Positions 8,005-17,857 of a stretch of 64,000 nt of DNA are shown in pieces. The first letter of the stretch is position 1. Every line of letters starts with the position of its first letter. A program made the translations under genes and the position numbers. The stretch comes from Paracoccus sp. SMMA_5_TC (GTDB lineage Bacteria; Pseudomonadota; Alphaproteobacteria; Rhodobacterales; Rhodobacteraceae), in assembly GCF_009696685.2 (NCBI RefSeq), contig NZ_CP102355.1, positions 1,021,001 through 1,085,000 of the forward strand, written 5' to 3'. A model generated the notes under the pieces. The model was not told where the DNA came from. It saw only the letters and a program-made list of their open reading frames with translations, and did not search any database.

Positions 8005-9359
8005 TGCTCGGCCTCTCCTTGTGGTTTGACCCAGACTAGCAGAACCAGCGCCAGAAGGAACATCACGATCAGCGGAAGGATGCCCAGCCGCTGGCTGCCG
8101 CTGATCTGGGTAACCCCCGCGATCAGCAAGGGTGCCAGAAAGGCGGTGGCCTTGCCCGACAGCGCATAAAGGCCAAAGGCCTCGGCCGCGCGCTCGGGTC
8201 GGGTGTGGCGCACCATCATCGTGCGGCTGGCAGCCTGTAACGCACCGCCCGCCCCGCCGATCAGCCCGCCGCAGACAAAGAACAGCATGTCGGGCAGGCG
8301 CGATCCCGGCGGCAGAGGTATGCCAAGAACCTGCTGGCGGTTCATGCCGATGATCAGCACGCAGACCGCGATGAGCACCAGGGTGCAGCCCACGATCACC
8401 GGGCGCGGCCCCCAGCGGCGGTCGGCGCGGCCACCGACCCAGCTGATGACGGCGGCCGAAACGGCGCTGACGACGCCGAACACCCCTGCCAGGAACACCG
8501 GCCAGCCCAGCACCGTGGCCGCATAGACGCCGCCAAAGCTGTAAAGCGCATTCAGCGCATCGCGCGAGAACATCGAGGAGGCCAGCCATGCCGCCAGCGA
8601 ACGCCGCCGCGGCAATCCGGCAAGCAGCCGTCCCAGATCGGCCAGCGCCGCCCGCAACCGCATCGGCCGGCGCGGTCCCGGCGCGTCGCGCAGCCACAGC
8701 GCAAAGGGAATCATGAAAGCGATATACCACAGCGCGGTGAAGGGGCCGGCGGCACGGGTTCCCTCGCGCGCGGCCGGCTCCAGGCCCAGGATCGGCGGGA
8801 TGCCCAGCAGCGTCCGCCCGGTCTGCGCGTTTTCAGCCAGGAACAGCAGTACCAGCGCCAGCGCCAGAACCCCGCCCAGATAGCCGAAGGCAAATCCTGA
8901 TCCGGATATTCGGCCCAGCTCGTCGCGCGGCGCCAGTTGCGGCAACAGCGCGTTGGTGAAGATGGTCGCGAATTCCATGCCGATCAGGCCGATGCCGAAA
9001 CAGGCGATCGCCAGATGCAGGTTCGGCTGATCGGGGGTCAGGAACCACAATCCCCAGGATCCCGCGACATAAAGCCCCGAGAATATCCAGATCCACACCA
9101 GTCGCCGGCCGCTGCCATCGGCCAGCGCGCCCAGCACGGGGGCCAGCAGCGCGATCACCAGCCCGCTGATGCCCAGCCCATAGCCCCACAGCGACTGGGC
9201 CGCGGCGCCGGCGGCCTGCTCGGTCATGCCCTGGGCGGCAAAATGGGCCCGGGCGACCTCGGCATAATAGACCGGAAAGATGAAGGTGGTCAGCAGCGTG
9301 GCAAAGGGCTGGCTGGCCCAGTCGAAAAACCACCAGCCCCAGATGCGTCTGCGTTCCAT
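8001..9359 (-). CDS. MFS transporter, UMF1/Atg22-like family
   Basis: A 452-residue membrane protein with about twelve hydrophobic segments. The opening MERRRIWGWWFFDWASQPFA is typical of UMF1 (unknown major facilitator) transporters, which carry a conserved W-x-x-[FY]-D-W-A-x-Q/S near the start. GLADG-like loops (GALADGSGRR, GGRADRRWGPR) mark the two MFS halves. The substrate is unknown; members are only loosely tied to amino-acid or sugar export. It is translationally linked to mepA by a four-base overlap. The start at 9359 follows GGGACGGCG. Confidence 0.8.
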   Translation of the reverse strand: MERRRIWGWWFFDWASQPFATLLTTFIFPVYYAEVARAHFAAQGMTEQAAGAAAQSLWGYGLGISGLVIALLAPVLGALADGSGRRLVWIWIFSGLYVAGSWGLWFLTPDQPNLHLAIACFGIGLIGMEFATIFTNALLPQLAPRDELGRISGSGFAFGYLGGVLALALVLLFLAENAQTGRTLLGIPPILGLEPAAREGTRAAGPFTALWYIAFMIPFALWLRDAPGPRRPMRLRAALADLGRLLAGLPRRRSLAAWLASSMFSRDALNALYSFGGVYAATVLGWPVFLAGVFGVVSAVSAAVISWVGGRADRRWGPRPVIVGCTLVLIAVCVLIIGMNRQQVLGIPLPPGSRLPDMLFFVCGGLIGGAGGALQAASRTMMVRHTRPERAAEAFGLYALSGKATAFLAPLLIAGVTQISGSQRLGILPLIVMFLLALVLLVWVKPQGEAEQ

Positions 9360-9419
9360 CGCCGTCCCTTGCGCCCTGCGCGACCGGGGCGGGCCCGGCG
9401 CTGTCGGCCGCATAAGGCC

Positions 9420-10001
9420 TCAGCGGGTCTGGGCTGGCAAGTCCCGATCGTGCTGGCCCCTTGGCAGTTCGGGCAATTCCGGCGGCCAGGGCCGCTGGCG
9501 GTCGGCGGCGATCCAGGCCCGCACCCATTCGGGCAAGGGCGGGCTTTCCGGATCGCGGCCGATCGCCTGCATCAGCCGGGCCGGCGCCACCATTCCCTGG
9601 TCCGAGGTGATGGCCGCGCGCAGCAGCATGTGGTTGCAACATTCGCCACCGCGCCACATGCTTTGTTCCATATACAGGAAACGGTCGTCCCAGCCGAGGC
9701 TGCGCGAGACCATGGTAAAGCGGTCAAAGGCGCGGATGCGGCGGCGATAGCGCACCGAATTGCCCGCCACGGTGATCCCCCAGCGATTGGCGCGCATGGT
9801 GTCGATGATACCGGTGCGCATCGCCATCGGCAGGCGGCCCAGATCATAAAGCGTCAGGGTGCGGCCATTGTTCAGCTCGATCCAGGGGTCCAGATCCCAG
9901 GGCCAGCAGCGATGGGTCGAGACATGCGCGTCCAGCACGTCCAGAGGGGGCGCGGCACGGAATTTCAGCATCTCCTTGGCAAAGCGCAGGATCGGATACA
10001 T
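9420..10001 (-). CDS. Hotdog-fold thioesterase family protein (4HBT-like)
   Basis: A 193-residue protein of the 4-hydroxybenzoyl-CoA thioesterase-like superfamily. The hotdog core is seen in STHRCWPWDLDPWIELNNGRTLTLYDLGR (a tolerated D-x-N-x-H variant), followed by a helix and the strands VAGNSVRYRRRIRAFDRFTMVSRSLGWDDRFLYMEQ. Such proteins hydrolyse acyl-CoA or acyl-ACP thioesters in the cytoplasm. It sits 60 bp upstream of the MFS gene, on the same strand, but the gap makes operon membership unsure. A specific substrate cannot be named. Confidence 0.68.
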   Translation of the reverse strand: MYPILRFAKEMLKFRAAPPLDVLDAHVSTHRCWPWDLDPWIELNNGRTLTLYDLGRLPMAMRTGIIDTMRANRWGITVAGNSVRYRRRIRAFDRFTMVSRSLGWDDRFLYMEQSMWRGGECCNHMLLRAAITSDQGMVAPARLMQAIGRDPESPPLPEWVRAWIAADRQRPWPPELPELPRGQHDRDLPAQTR

Positions 10002-10145
10002 CGGCGACCTCTTTCCCCCGGCGGTAGTCGATGGCGCTAGCCGCAGCCAGCCAGCGCGTCAACCGGAACGCTGCGGCGCCACGGCACCGCTTGCAGAAGC
10101 GGGCTGGCTGGCTTACCTGTCGGCTGATGGCCGAAAGGGGACCGA

Positions 10146-10439
10146 ATGGGCACGCTGCACCAAGCCTTGATGCTGATACTGGACGTGGTCTGGTTCGTGA
10201 TGATCGCCCATATCATCATGTCCTGGCTGATCAACTTTCAGGTGCTGAACCTGCGCCAGCCGCTGGTTTATCAGCTGTGGACCGGGCTGAACCGCCTGCT
10301 CGAGCCGATCTATGCCCCGGTGCGCCGCATCCTGCCCGATACCGGCGGGCTGGATCTGGCGCCCCTGGTGGTGTTCATCGCCCTGATCATCGCCCAGCGC
10401 GCGCTGGCCAATAACGCCGGCTTTTTCTACGGCTTCTGA
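10146..10439 (+). CDS. YggT family membrane protein
   Basis: A 97-residue protein with two transmembrane segments (residues about 5-25 and 70-92) separated by a loop that holds the family signature LWTGLNRLLEPIYAPVRRILPDTGGLDLAPLVVF. YggT proteins are widespread inner-membrane proteins linked to osmotic tolerance or cell division, with no firm biochemical role. Its stop codon overlaps the recQ start (TGATG), so the two are probably co-translated. The 144-bp gap upstream separates it from the divergent thioesterase gene. Confidence 0.88.
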   Translation: MGTLHQALMLILDVVWFVMIAHIIMSWLINFQVLNLRQPLVYQLWTGLNRLLEPIYAPVRRILPDTGGLDLAPLVVFIALIIAQRALANNAGFFYGF

Positions 10440-12469
10440 TGTCGGCGGCCTCGCTGCTGCGGCAGGTCTTCGGCTTTGACGGCTTTCGCCCCGGCCAGCA
10501 GGAAATCGTCGAGGCGGTCGCCGGGGGGCGCGAGGTGCTGGCGATCATGCCCACCGGGGGCGGAAAATCGCTGTGCTATCAGCTGCCGGCACTGATGCGC
10601 GACGGGTTGACGGTGGTGATCTCGCCGCTGATCGCGCTGATGCGCGACCAGGTGCGGGCGCTGACCGAGGCGGGTGTCGCAGCCGCCGCCCTGACCAGCG
10701 GCAATAGCGACGAGGAAAACGCCGAGGTGCTGCGGGCGCTGGCGGCGCGCGAACTGCGGCTGCTATACATCGCGCCGGAGCGGCTGGCCTCGGGCGCGAC
10801 GGTGCCGATGCTGCGCCGCGCCGGTGTGCTGGCCATCGCCGTGGATGAGGCGCATTGCGTCAGCCAGTGGGGCCATGATTTTCGCCCCGATTATCTGCGC
10901 GTCGGCGCATTGCGCCAGGCATTGGGCGTGCCGTTGGCGGCATTCACCGCCACCGCGGATGCCGAAACCCGCGAAGAAATCGTGGCGCGGCTGTTTCAGG
11001 GCCAGGCGCCGCTGACCTTCCTGCGCGGCTTTGACCGGCCGAACATCCACCTGGCCTTTCAGCCCAAGGACGGGCCGCGCCGGCAGATCCTGGATTTCGC
11101 CGTCGCCCGGCGCGGACAGTCGGGCATCGTCTATTGCGCCACCCGCGCCAAGACCGAGGCGCTGGCCCAGGCGCTGGGCCAGGCCGGGCTGGCCGCCGTC
11201 GCCTATCACGGCGGCATGGAACCCGACCAGCGCCGCGCCGTCGAGATGCGCTTTCAGCGCGAGGACGGTCTGGCCGTGGTGGCCACGGTGGCCTTCGGCA
11301 TGGGCATCGACAAGCCCGACATCCGCTGGGTCGCCCATGCCGACCTGCCGAAATCGATCGAGGCCTATTACCAGGAAATCGGCCGCGGCGGCCGTGATGG
11401 CGCCCCGGCGGAAACCCTGACGCTGTTCGGGGCCGACGACATCCGGCTGCGCCGCGCCCAGATCGACGAAAGCCTGGCGCCGCCGGAACGCAAGGCGGCC
11501 GATCACGCGCGGTTGAACGCGCTGCTTGGGCTGGCCGAGGCGACCGGCTGCCGGCGCAATGTCCTGCTGCGCTATTTCGGCGAAACGCCGGCCGCGCCCT
11601 GCGGCAATTGCGATCTGTGCGACAATCCCCCCGACTGCTTCGACGGCACCGAGGCGGCGCAGAAGGTGCTGTCGGCCGTGCTGCGCACCGGCCAGAGCTT
11701 TGGCGCCGGCCATATCATCGATGTGCTGACCGGCACCACGACCGAACGCATCCGCCAGCGCGGCCATGACCGGCTGCCGACCTTTGGGGTGGGGGCCGAT
11801 CTGGGCAAGGCCGCATGGCAGGCGATCATCCGCCAGATGCTGGGCCGCGACCTGATCCGGCCCGACCCCGAACGCCATGGCGGCCTGGCGATCACCCAGG
11901 CCGCCCATGCCGTGCTGCGCGGTGAAGAACGCGTCACCCTGCGCCGCGATCTGGTCCAGCGCCCGCGCGCCGCCAATGTCATCCGCACCCAGGTCGAGGA
12001 AGAGGACGCGCCGCTCTTGTCGGCGCTGAAGGCCAAGCGCCGCGCCCTGGCCGAGGCGGCGGCGGTGCCGGCCTATGTGATCTTTCCCGATCGCACGCTG
12101 ATCGAGATGGCGCAGACCCGCCCTCGCACCCTGGACGAGATGGCCGCGATCGACGGCGTCGGCGCCCGCAAGCTGGAACGCTATGGCAGCGCGTTCCTTG
12201 AGGTGATTGCCGGCGAGGCGGTGTCCCTGCATCCCGCGCGCCGGGCGCTGGCCGGCCGGCCCGCCGGGGCCTTGTTCGACCGCCTGGCGCAAGCCCAGGC
12301 GCAATTGACCCGCGGGGTGGACGGCACCGAAAAGCCGCTGTCGGTCGGCAAGCCGCTGTTGCGCCGGCTGGCCGAGGACCGGCCGCGGGATCTGTCGCGC
12401 TATCTGGACGCGCCGCGGCTGGAACGGTTCGGCCCCGCCTTCGCCCGCATCCTGGCCGAGGCCGACTAG
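10439..12469 (+). CDS. recQ: ATP-dependent DNA helicase RecQ
   Basis: A 676-residue superfamily 2 helicase that unwinds DNA 3' to 5' in recombination repair. Walker A is TGGGKS at 39-44 and the DEAH box is at 136-139, followed by CVSQWGHDFRPDY. The helicase C-terminal domain includes VATVAFGMGIDKPDIRWV and the arginine-finger QEIGRGGRDG. A zinc-binding RQC region follows (Cys near 371, then CGNCDLC near 388). After the winged helix, one HRDC domain is recognisable (IFPDRTLIEMAQTRPRTLDEM, near 540-560), and a second weak repeat may follow near 620. The start overlaps the yggT stop by one base. The gene converges with the RND operon, with only 31 bp between their stops. Confidence 0.95.
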   Translation: MSAASLLRQVFGFDGFRPGQQEIVEAVAGGREVLAIMPTGGGKSLCYQLPALMRDGLTVVISPLIALMRDQVRALTEAGVAAAALTSGNSDEENAEVLRALAARELRLLYIAPERLASGATVPMLRRAGVLAIAVDEAHCVSQWGHDFRPDYLRVGALRQALGVPLAAFTATADAETREEIVARLFQGQAPLTFLRGFDRPNIHLAFQPKDGPRRQILDFAVARRGQSGIVYCATRAKTEALAQALGQAGLAAVAYHGGMEPDQRRAVEMRFQREDGLAVVATVAFGMGIDKPDIRWVAHADLPKSIEAYYQEIGRGGRDGAPAETLTLFGADDIRLRRAQIDESLAPPERKAADHARLNALLGLAEATGCRRNVLLRYFGETPAAPCGNCDLCDNPPDCFDGTEAAQKVLSAVLRTGQSFGAGHIIDVLTGTTTERIRQRGHDRLPTFGVGADLGKAAWQAIIRQMLGRDLIRPDPERHGGLAITQAAHAVLRGEERVTLRRDLVQRPRAANVIRTQVEEEDAPLLSALKAKRRALAEAAAVPAYVIFPDRTLIEMAQTRPRTLDEMAAIDGVGARKLERYGSAFLEVIAGEAVSLHPARRALAGRPAGALFDRLAQAQAQLTRGVDGTEKPLSVGKPLLRRLAEDRPRDLSRYLDAPRLERFGPAFARILAEAD

Positions 12470-12500
12470 CACCCCGGCCGTCGGCCAGGCGGGGCCCGGC

Positions 12501-15500
12501 CTATTCGTCGGCGGCGGCGCGGGCCCGATCCTCGGTCCCCGGCATCGGATCGCCCGAGGGCGGACGCACGCCAAAGATCGCGCAATACAGTGCCGGCACG
12601 AAGATCAGCGTGACCAGCGTGCCGGCGATGATGCCACCCATCATCGCATAGGCCATCGGCCCCCAGAACACCTGCCGCGAAATCGGGATCAGCGCCAGGC
12701 TGGCCGCCGCCGCGGTCAGCAGGATCGGCCGGGCACGGCTGTCGGATGCCTCGAACACGGCGTTCCAGCGGCTGTGCCCCTTGGCGATCAGGACCTGAAT
12801 CTCGTGCACCAGGATGACCGAGTTGCGAATCAGGATGCCGATCAGCGCCAGAATTCCCAGGATGGCCACAAAGCCCATGGGCACGCCAAAGGGCAAAAGC
12901 GCCGCCACCACCCCGATCAACCCCAGCGGCGCGGCGGCAAAGACGATCAGCGACAGACGGAAGCTTTGCATCTGCATCATCACCAGCAGTGCCATGATCA
13001 GCAACATCACCGGCACCACCGCCGCGATCGGCTGCTGGCTTTCGGCCGAGGTCTCGACGGTGCCGCCCACGACCACCCTCACCTCGGGCGGCAGGCCTGC
13101 CTGAAAATCGGCAACCCGTTCGGCCAGCGCCGCGACCAGGGTCGCGGGCTGATCCTTGCTGGCAATCGCGGCCTTGACGGTCACGGTGGGAATGCCGTCA
13201 CGCTGCAGGATCAGCGGCTGTTCCGTGGCATATTCCAATGTCCCCAGCGCCGCCAGCGGGATGGGCGAACCGCTGGGGGTAGCCAGTTGCAGGTTCTGGA
13301 TCGATTCCAGCGATTCGCGACTGGCGTCCGAGCCGCGCGCCAGCACGTTGATCAGGAAGATCCCGTCGCGCAGCTGGGTGATGGGGCGGCCGTTGAATGT
13401 GCCCGACAGGGCGCCGGCGATATCTTCATGCGTCAGACCGACGCGGCGCAGCTGGTCCTGATTCAGTTGCAACCGGACCACCCGCGCCGGCTCGTTCCAG
13501 TCCAGCGATATGTCCTTCAGCCGTGGCTCGGTCGCCAGCACCGCCGCCAGATCGCGCGCGACATCGCGCGCCAGATCGGGGTCGGGCGATGAGACGCGGT
13601 ATTGAACCGGTTTGCCGACAGGCGGGCCGATTTCCAGATTCTTGACGTAAAGGTCGGTTCCGATCAGCTCGCGCTGGCCGAAGTCGACCAGCTTCGCCTT
13701 CAGCCGGTCGCGGGCGGCCAGATCGGGCGTCTGGATCACGATCTGGCCCATGTAGGGGCCGGGCGTGGGCACATCCATCGACAGCACGAAGCGCGGCGCG
13801 CCGCGGCCGACATAGGTTGTCCAGAACAGTGCTTCCTCTTGCTCGGCCAGCATCTCTTCGATCCTGGCCATGTCATCGCTGGTTTTGCGGATCGAGGCAT
13901 TTGCGCGTTCGGTGACATCGACGATGATTTCGGTCCGGTCCGAGGTCGGAAAGAACTGCTGCTCGACCAGCCGCATGCCGCCGACCGAAAGCGCAAAGGC
14001 GGCCATCGTGATGGCGATGGTCAGCCATTTGTGCCGCATTCCCCACAGCAGCAGCCGGTGGAACCGCTGCCGCAGCCAACCCGGCTGGCCATTGTGATGT
14101 TTCATCTGCGCCGGTAGCAACGTGACCCCCAGCAGTGGCGCAAACAGAACCGCAACGATCCAGCTGACCAGCAGCGACACCGCGATGACCACGAACAGGG
14201 AAAAGGTGAATTCGCCCGCCGCCGAACTGTTCAGCCCGATGGGAATGAAACCCGCAACGGTGACCAGGGTGCCGGTCAGCATAGGAAAGGCGATGGATGT
14301 CCAGGCATAGCTGGCCGCGCGGCCCAGATCCTCGCCCAGTTCCAGCCGCGAGATCATGGTTTCAATGGCGATCATCGCGTCATCGACCAGAAGCCCCAGC
14401 GCAATGATCAGCGCCCCCAGCGAGATGCGTTGCAAGGTGATGCCGTAAAGATCCAGGATGACAAAGGTGATTGCCAGCACCAGCGGAATGGTCAGCGTGA
14501 CGACGAAGCCCGCGCGCAGGCCAAGGCTGACGAAGCTGACCAGCAGCACGATGGCCACCGCCTCGGCCAGGGCCTTGACGAAATGGCCCACGGCCTCGTC
14601 GACGACATGGGGCTGATCGGCGAACTTGGCCATTTCGATGCCGATGGGCAGACCGCGGGCGACCTGGGTCATCAGCTCATCGACCTGTCGGCCGAATTCC
14701 AGGATATTGCCGCCGTCGCGCATGCCGATCTGTAGCCCGATGGCTTCCTTGCCGTTATAGCGGAACAGGGCGCTCGGCGGATCCTCGTAGCTGCGGCGCA
14801 CCGTTGCCACATCCCCGATGTTGAAGAAACGATCGCCCACCCGCAGGTTCACCGCCGCAATCGCGGCAGCGTCGTCGAACTGGCCGCCCACCCTGACCAG
14901 AACCTGCTCCGGCCCGGCCTGCACGATGCCCGAAGGCAAGATCGCATTCTGCTGGGCCAGTGTCTGGACCACCTGATTGTGATTGAGCCCCAGTGCCGCC
15001 AGCCTGGCCGACGAAAACTCGAGATAGATTTCTTCCTTGCGCACGCCCAGCAGGGCGGTTTTTCCGGCCATGGGCAATGCCTGGACCTGCTTGCGGATAT
15101 CCTCGACGCGGTCGCGCAACTCGCGCTGGGTAAAGCCGTCAGCGGTGAAGGCATAGATGTTGCCGAACACGTCGCCGAAATCGTCGTTGAACTGAAAGCC
15201 CTGAAATTCCCGAGGAAATTCTGGCCTTATGTCCGACATCATGTTGCGGACACGCTTCCAGACCTCGGGCACCTGGGGTCCGCGGATGGTCGGATCAAGT
15301 TCCAGATAAACCACCGCCTGCCCGGGCATGGTGACCGAGCGGGTGAATTTCAGCTCGTCCAGTTCCTCGAGCTTGGTTTCGATGCGGCTGGTGACCTGAT
15401 TCAATGTCTCCTCGACGGTAGCACCGGGCATCGACGCACTGATCACCATGATCTTTATGGTGAAATTGGGGTCTTCTTCGCGTCCCAGCCGCAGATAGCT

Positions 15501-15596
15501 GATGGTGCCCGCGATCATCGACACGATCAGCAGGAACCACACCAGCGAACGGTGATGCAGCGCCCAATCGGACAGGTTGAAACGGCGTTCGTTCAT
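12501..15596 (-). CDS. RND efflux pump inner-membrane permease
   Basis: A 1031-residue resistance-nodulation-division transporter, the proton-driven pump of a tripartite efflux complex. The N-terminus is cytoplasmic followed by a membrane segment (SLVWFLLIVSMIAGTISYLRLG) and the family signature GREEDPNFTIK. The proton-relay segment LLVDDAMIAIE lies in the first membrane bundle, and the periplasmic porter repeats and a second membrane half follow. The start overlaps the stop of the upstream adaptor by four bases. With two adaptors upstream the operon resembles Pseudomonas TriABC. No outer-membrane channel gene is in the window, so a channel encoded elsewhere would be used. Substrates cannot be predicted. 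Confidence 0.92.
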   Translation of the reverse strand: MNERRFNLSDWALHHRSLVWFLLIVSMIAGTISYLRLGREEDPNFTIKIMVISASMPGATVEETLNQVTSRIETKLEELDELKFTRSVTMPGQAVVYLELDPTIRGPQVPEVWKRVRNMMSDIRPEFPREFQGFQFNDDFGDVFGNIYAFTADGFTQRELRDRVEDIRKQVQALPMAGKTALLGVRKEEIYLEFSSARLAALGLNHNQVVQTLAQQNAILPSGIVQAGPEQVLVRVGGQFDDAAAIAAVNLRVGDRFFNIGDVATVRRSYEDPPSALFRYNGKEAIGLQIGMRDGGNILEFGRQVDELMTQVARGLPIGIEMAKFADQPHVVDEAVGHFVKALAEAVAIVLLVSFVSLGLRAGFVVTLTIPLVLAITFVILDLYGITLQRISLGALIIALGLLVDDAMIAIETMISRLELGEDLGRAASYAWTSIAFPMLTGTLVTVAGFIPIGLNSSAAGEFTFSLFVVIAVSLLVSWIVAVLFAPLLGVTLLPAQMKHHNGQPGWLRQRFHRLLLWGMRHKWLTIAITMAAFALSVGGMRLVEQQFFPTSDRTEIIVDVTERANASIRKTSDDMARIEEMLAEQEEALFWTTYVGRGAPRFVLSMDVPTPGPYMGQIVIQTPDLAARDRLKAKLVDFGQRELIGTDLYVKNLEIGPPVGKPVQYRVSSPDPDLARDVARDLAAVLATEPRLKDISLDWNEPARVVRLQLNQDQLRRVGLTHEDIAGALSGTFNGRPITQLRDGIFLINVLARGSDASRESLESIQNLQLATPSGSPIPLAALGTLEYATEQPLILQRDGIPTVTVKAAIASKDQPATLVAALAERVADFQAGLPPEVRVVVGGTVETSAESQQPIAAVVPVMLLIMALLVMMQMQSFRLSLIVFAAAPLGLIGVVAALLPFGVPMGFVAILGILALIGILIRNSVILVHEIQVLIAKGHSRWNAVFEASDSRARPILLTAAAASLALIPISRQVFWGPMAYAMMGGIIAGTLVTLIFVPALYCAIFGVRPPSGDPMPGTEDRARAAADE

Positions 15597-16690
15597 GGGG
15601 TTACGCTCCGCCCGACGGGCTGGCCCTCGCTCAGCGAATGGATGCCGCGAATAACGATTTCATCGCCGGGGCGCAGCCCGTCAGTAACGGCGACCTGCGC
15701 GGCGTCGGTCGGCCCGGCCGTCATGATCGGGCGCAACCGCACGATCGCCGGGTCGTTCTTACGCTCGACCACCCAGACATGGGGGGCACCATCACGCTGC
15801 AGGATCGCTGCGCCGGGCACCACGACCTGGGATGCCGCATCCATGCGGGGACGCGCCCGGATCAGGGCGCCTAGGCGGATCCGGGCATTGTCGGGCAGCG
15901 CCAGATGCACCCGCCGCGTCCGGGTGGCTGCATCTGCCATCGGTTCGATCTGGGTCACGTTGGCCTGCAATACCTGTCCGGGATCGGATTCGGACCAGAC
16001 GTCGTAGACATCGCCCTGCGCAACGCCCGAGATGGTTGCATCCGGCAAATCGATCACCGCCTCGAGCCCGGTTTCGCTGGACACCCGCAGCACAGGCTCG
16101 CCCGCGCTGACCACGGCGCCGGGATTGGCGAAAATCGCGCTGACCACCCCGTCAAAGGGCGCACGCAAGGCGGCATAGCCTTGCGTGTCCAAGGCCCGGA
16201 CCAGCTGGGACTGGGCCTGCCGCTCGGCCGCCTCGGCCGCCGACAGCGCCTGTTCGGCCTGTTCCAGCTGCGCCTGCGGCGCGACATTGCGCTGCGCCAG
16301 TTCGCGGGTGCGCTGCGCGGCTGCCTGCGCCGTCAGCAGATCCGCACGGGCGGCTTCGACTGCGGCGCGGGCCGCGCGCACATTTCCTTCCAGATCCTCG
16401 GGATCCAGCGTGGCCAGTATCTCGCCCTGCTTGACCATGTCGCCAATATCGACATTGCGCGCCGTCATCCGGCCCAGGGTCTGAAATCCCAAGGTCACCT
16501 CGTTTCGGGCAGCAATCACCCCGGGGATGGGATGCTGCAACATGATATTGCTGTTCACGATCAGGCTGGCCACCGGACGCGGCGGCGGTGCTGGCGGCGT
16601 GTCGGCTTCGGACCAGGGCCAGGTAAAGGCGGGTGTGGCAGTGGCCGTCGCGACTGTCATCACCATCGACAAGATCAGGGCGGGGATCAT
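15593..16690 (-). CDS. RND efflux periplasmic adaptor subunit (second of two)
   Basis: A 365-residue membrane-fusion protein that bridges the RND pump and the outer-membrane channel. It has an N-terminal hydrophobic segment, a lipoyl-like half-motif (GMVKQGEILATLDPEDLEG), a long alpha-helical hairpin (residues about 105-165, rich in Ala/Gln/Glu), the second lipoyl half (GYAALRAPFDGVVSAIFANPG) and beta-barrel and membrane-proximal domains. Its start and stop each overlap a neighbour by four bases, so the operon is tightly coupled. Its sequence differs from the first adaptor, which suggests a heteromeric adaptor ring rather than a recent duplication. Confidence 0.88.
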   Translation of the reverse strand: MIPALILSMVMTVATATATPAFTWPWSEADTPPAPPPRPVASLIVNSNIMLQHPIPGVIAARNEVTLGFQTLGRMTARNVDIGDMVKQGEILATLDPEDLEGNVRAARAAVEAARADLLTAQAAAQRTRELAQRNVAPQAQLEQAEQALSAAEAAERQAQSQLVRALDTQGYAALRAPFDGVVSAIFANPGAVVSAGEPVLRVSSETGLEAVIDLPDATISGVAQGDVYDVWSESDPGQVLQANVTQIEPMADAATRTRRVHLALPDNARIRLGALIRARPRMDAASQVVVPGAAILQRDGAPHVWVVERKNDPAIVRLRPIMTAGPTDAAQVAVTDGLRPGDEIVIRGIHSLSEGQPVGRSVTP

Positions 16691-17757
16691 GGAGTCAGGC
16701 TTGCTTTCTGGGCTGCGTCGCGAACCTTCCGGCCAGGAAACAGCAGTTGCGATCCGGCGCCGACGACAATCTGGCCCGGGTCCACGCCGTCAGTCAGGAT
16801 AACGGTTTCGTTGGTATATCGTCCGATGCTGACCGGCGCCAAACGGACGCGATCATCTTCCCCTACGATCCAGACCGCAGAGCCCTGTCGGGTCGCAGTC
16901 AGCGCGGTCCAGGGAATTGCAATGCCGGTGCCCGCCGGGAAATGGACCGCACCGGTTACAGCAGCCCCGAGCAACCCGGTGTCGCGCGGGGCCTGCCGAA
17001 TTTCGGCGCGCACCGTGACCGAGCCGGTTGCGGGGTCGATCAGCGGTGCGATCTCGGTGACCTTGCCGGTCATCTGCAGATTGGGTCGGTCAATCACCGT
17101 CAGACTGACTTCGGCCCCGATGGCGTTGCGCAACAGGGGGGAATCCGCAATCTGGAACACCGCCTCGCGCCCCTCTGCCGATGCCAGCGATATCACCGGC
17201 TGCGCCGCACCCACGATCTGGCCGGGCTCGGCATTGCGGGCGATCACGATCGCATCCTGAGGCGCGCGGATAACGGTATCGTCAAGGGCGCGGCGTGCCT
17301 GCTCAAGAGAGGTCTGGGCCTGCTCGACCCCGCCCGAGGCCGACGAGAACGCGCGATTGGCATTGTCCAATGCCGCCCGGGTTCCGACCCCCCGGCGAAG
17401 CATTTCCTGCGCGCGGTCGCGAGCCTGCTGCGCCTGGGCCAGCGATGCCTGTGCCGCACGCAAAGCAGCCTCTGCGACCCGCACGCCTTGCTCTTGCTGC
17501 AGCGGATCCGTGCGCGCCAGCGCCTGCCCCTGGGTGACGGCGTCGCCTTCGCGGACCATCACCTCGGTGACGCGCCCGCCCATGCGAAAGCCGATGCTCA
17601 CGCTGTCCTTGGCATAGATCGATCCGGTCAGCGCGGCATCGAAGGTCAGGTTCGTGCGTTCGACCTGGACAAATTCCACGGGCAGAGGAGCGTCCGCGGC
17701 TGCAGATCCGGCCAGGCCGGCATGGATCGCCAGGATTGCTGCCACAAGCCGCAACAT
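16687..17757 (-). CDS. RND efflux periplasmic adaptor subunit (first of two)
   Basis: A 356-residue membrane-fusion protein with a signal peptide (MLRLVAAILAIHAGLAGSAAA). It shows a lipoyl half-motif (VREGDAVTQGQALARTDP), a helical hairpin from about 90 to 160, the matching half (DDTVIRAPQDAIVIARNAEPG) and C-terminal beta domains. An alternative ATG at 17796 would add thirteen residues; I prefer 17757 because it places the signal peptide at the N-terminus. It is the first gene of the operon. A palindrome and promoter-like elements lie about 80-100 bp upstream at 17833-17857. Confidence 0.86.
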   Translation of the reverse strand: MLRLVAAILAIHAGLAGSAAADAPLPVEFVQVERTNLTFDAALTGSIYAKDSVSIGFRMGGRVTEVMVREGDAVTQGQALARTDPLQQEQGVRVAEAALRAAQASLAQAQQARDRAQEMLRRGVGTRAALDNANRAFSSASGGVEQAQTSLEQARRALDDTVIRAPQDAIVIARNAEPGQIVGAAQPVISLASAEGREAVFQIADSPLLRNAIGAEVSLTVIDRPNLQMTGKVTEIAPLIDPATGSVTVRAEIRQAPRDTGLLGAAVTGAVHFPAGTGIAIPWTALTATRQGSAVWIVGEDDRVRLAPVSIGRYTNETVILTDGVDPGQIVVGAGSQLLFPGRKVRDAAQKASLTP

Positions 17758-17832
17758 ATGTGCCGTACCCCCCCTGATCATCTGCCCGTCAGGCATCTCT
17801 CCGGCCCAGCGGATGCATGAACAAAGCGAATC

Positions 17833-17857
17833 TGTATAACCCTGTCTCAGGGGTCAA
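17833..17857 (-). promoter_or_regulatory. Possible promoter and operator of the RND efflux operon
   Basis: On the minus strand TTGACC (17852-17857) and TATACA (17833-17838) lie 13 bases apart, too close for an ideal sigma-70 promoter. The space between holds the inverted repeat CCCTGAGACAGGG (17840-17852), which a dimeric repressor could bind; MerR-type regulators act on elongated spacers, so this short one fits a TetR/MarR-type repressor better. No regulator gene is adjacent. Confidence 0.35.

Noticed and set aside
10763..12574. 603-codon open frame antisense to recQ
   Set aside because: A GC-skew shadow of the RecQ reading frame; composition is not protein-like.
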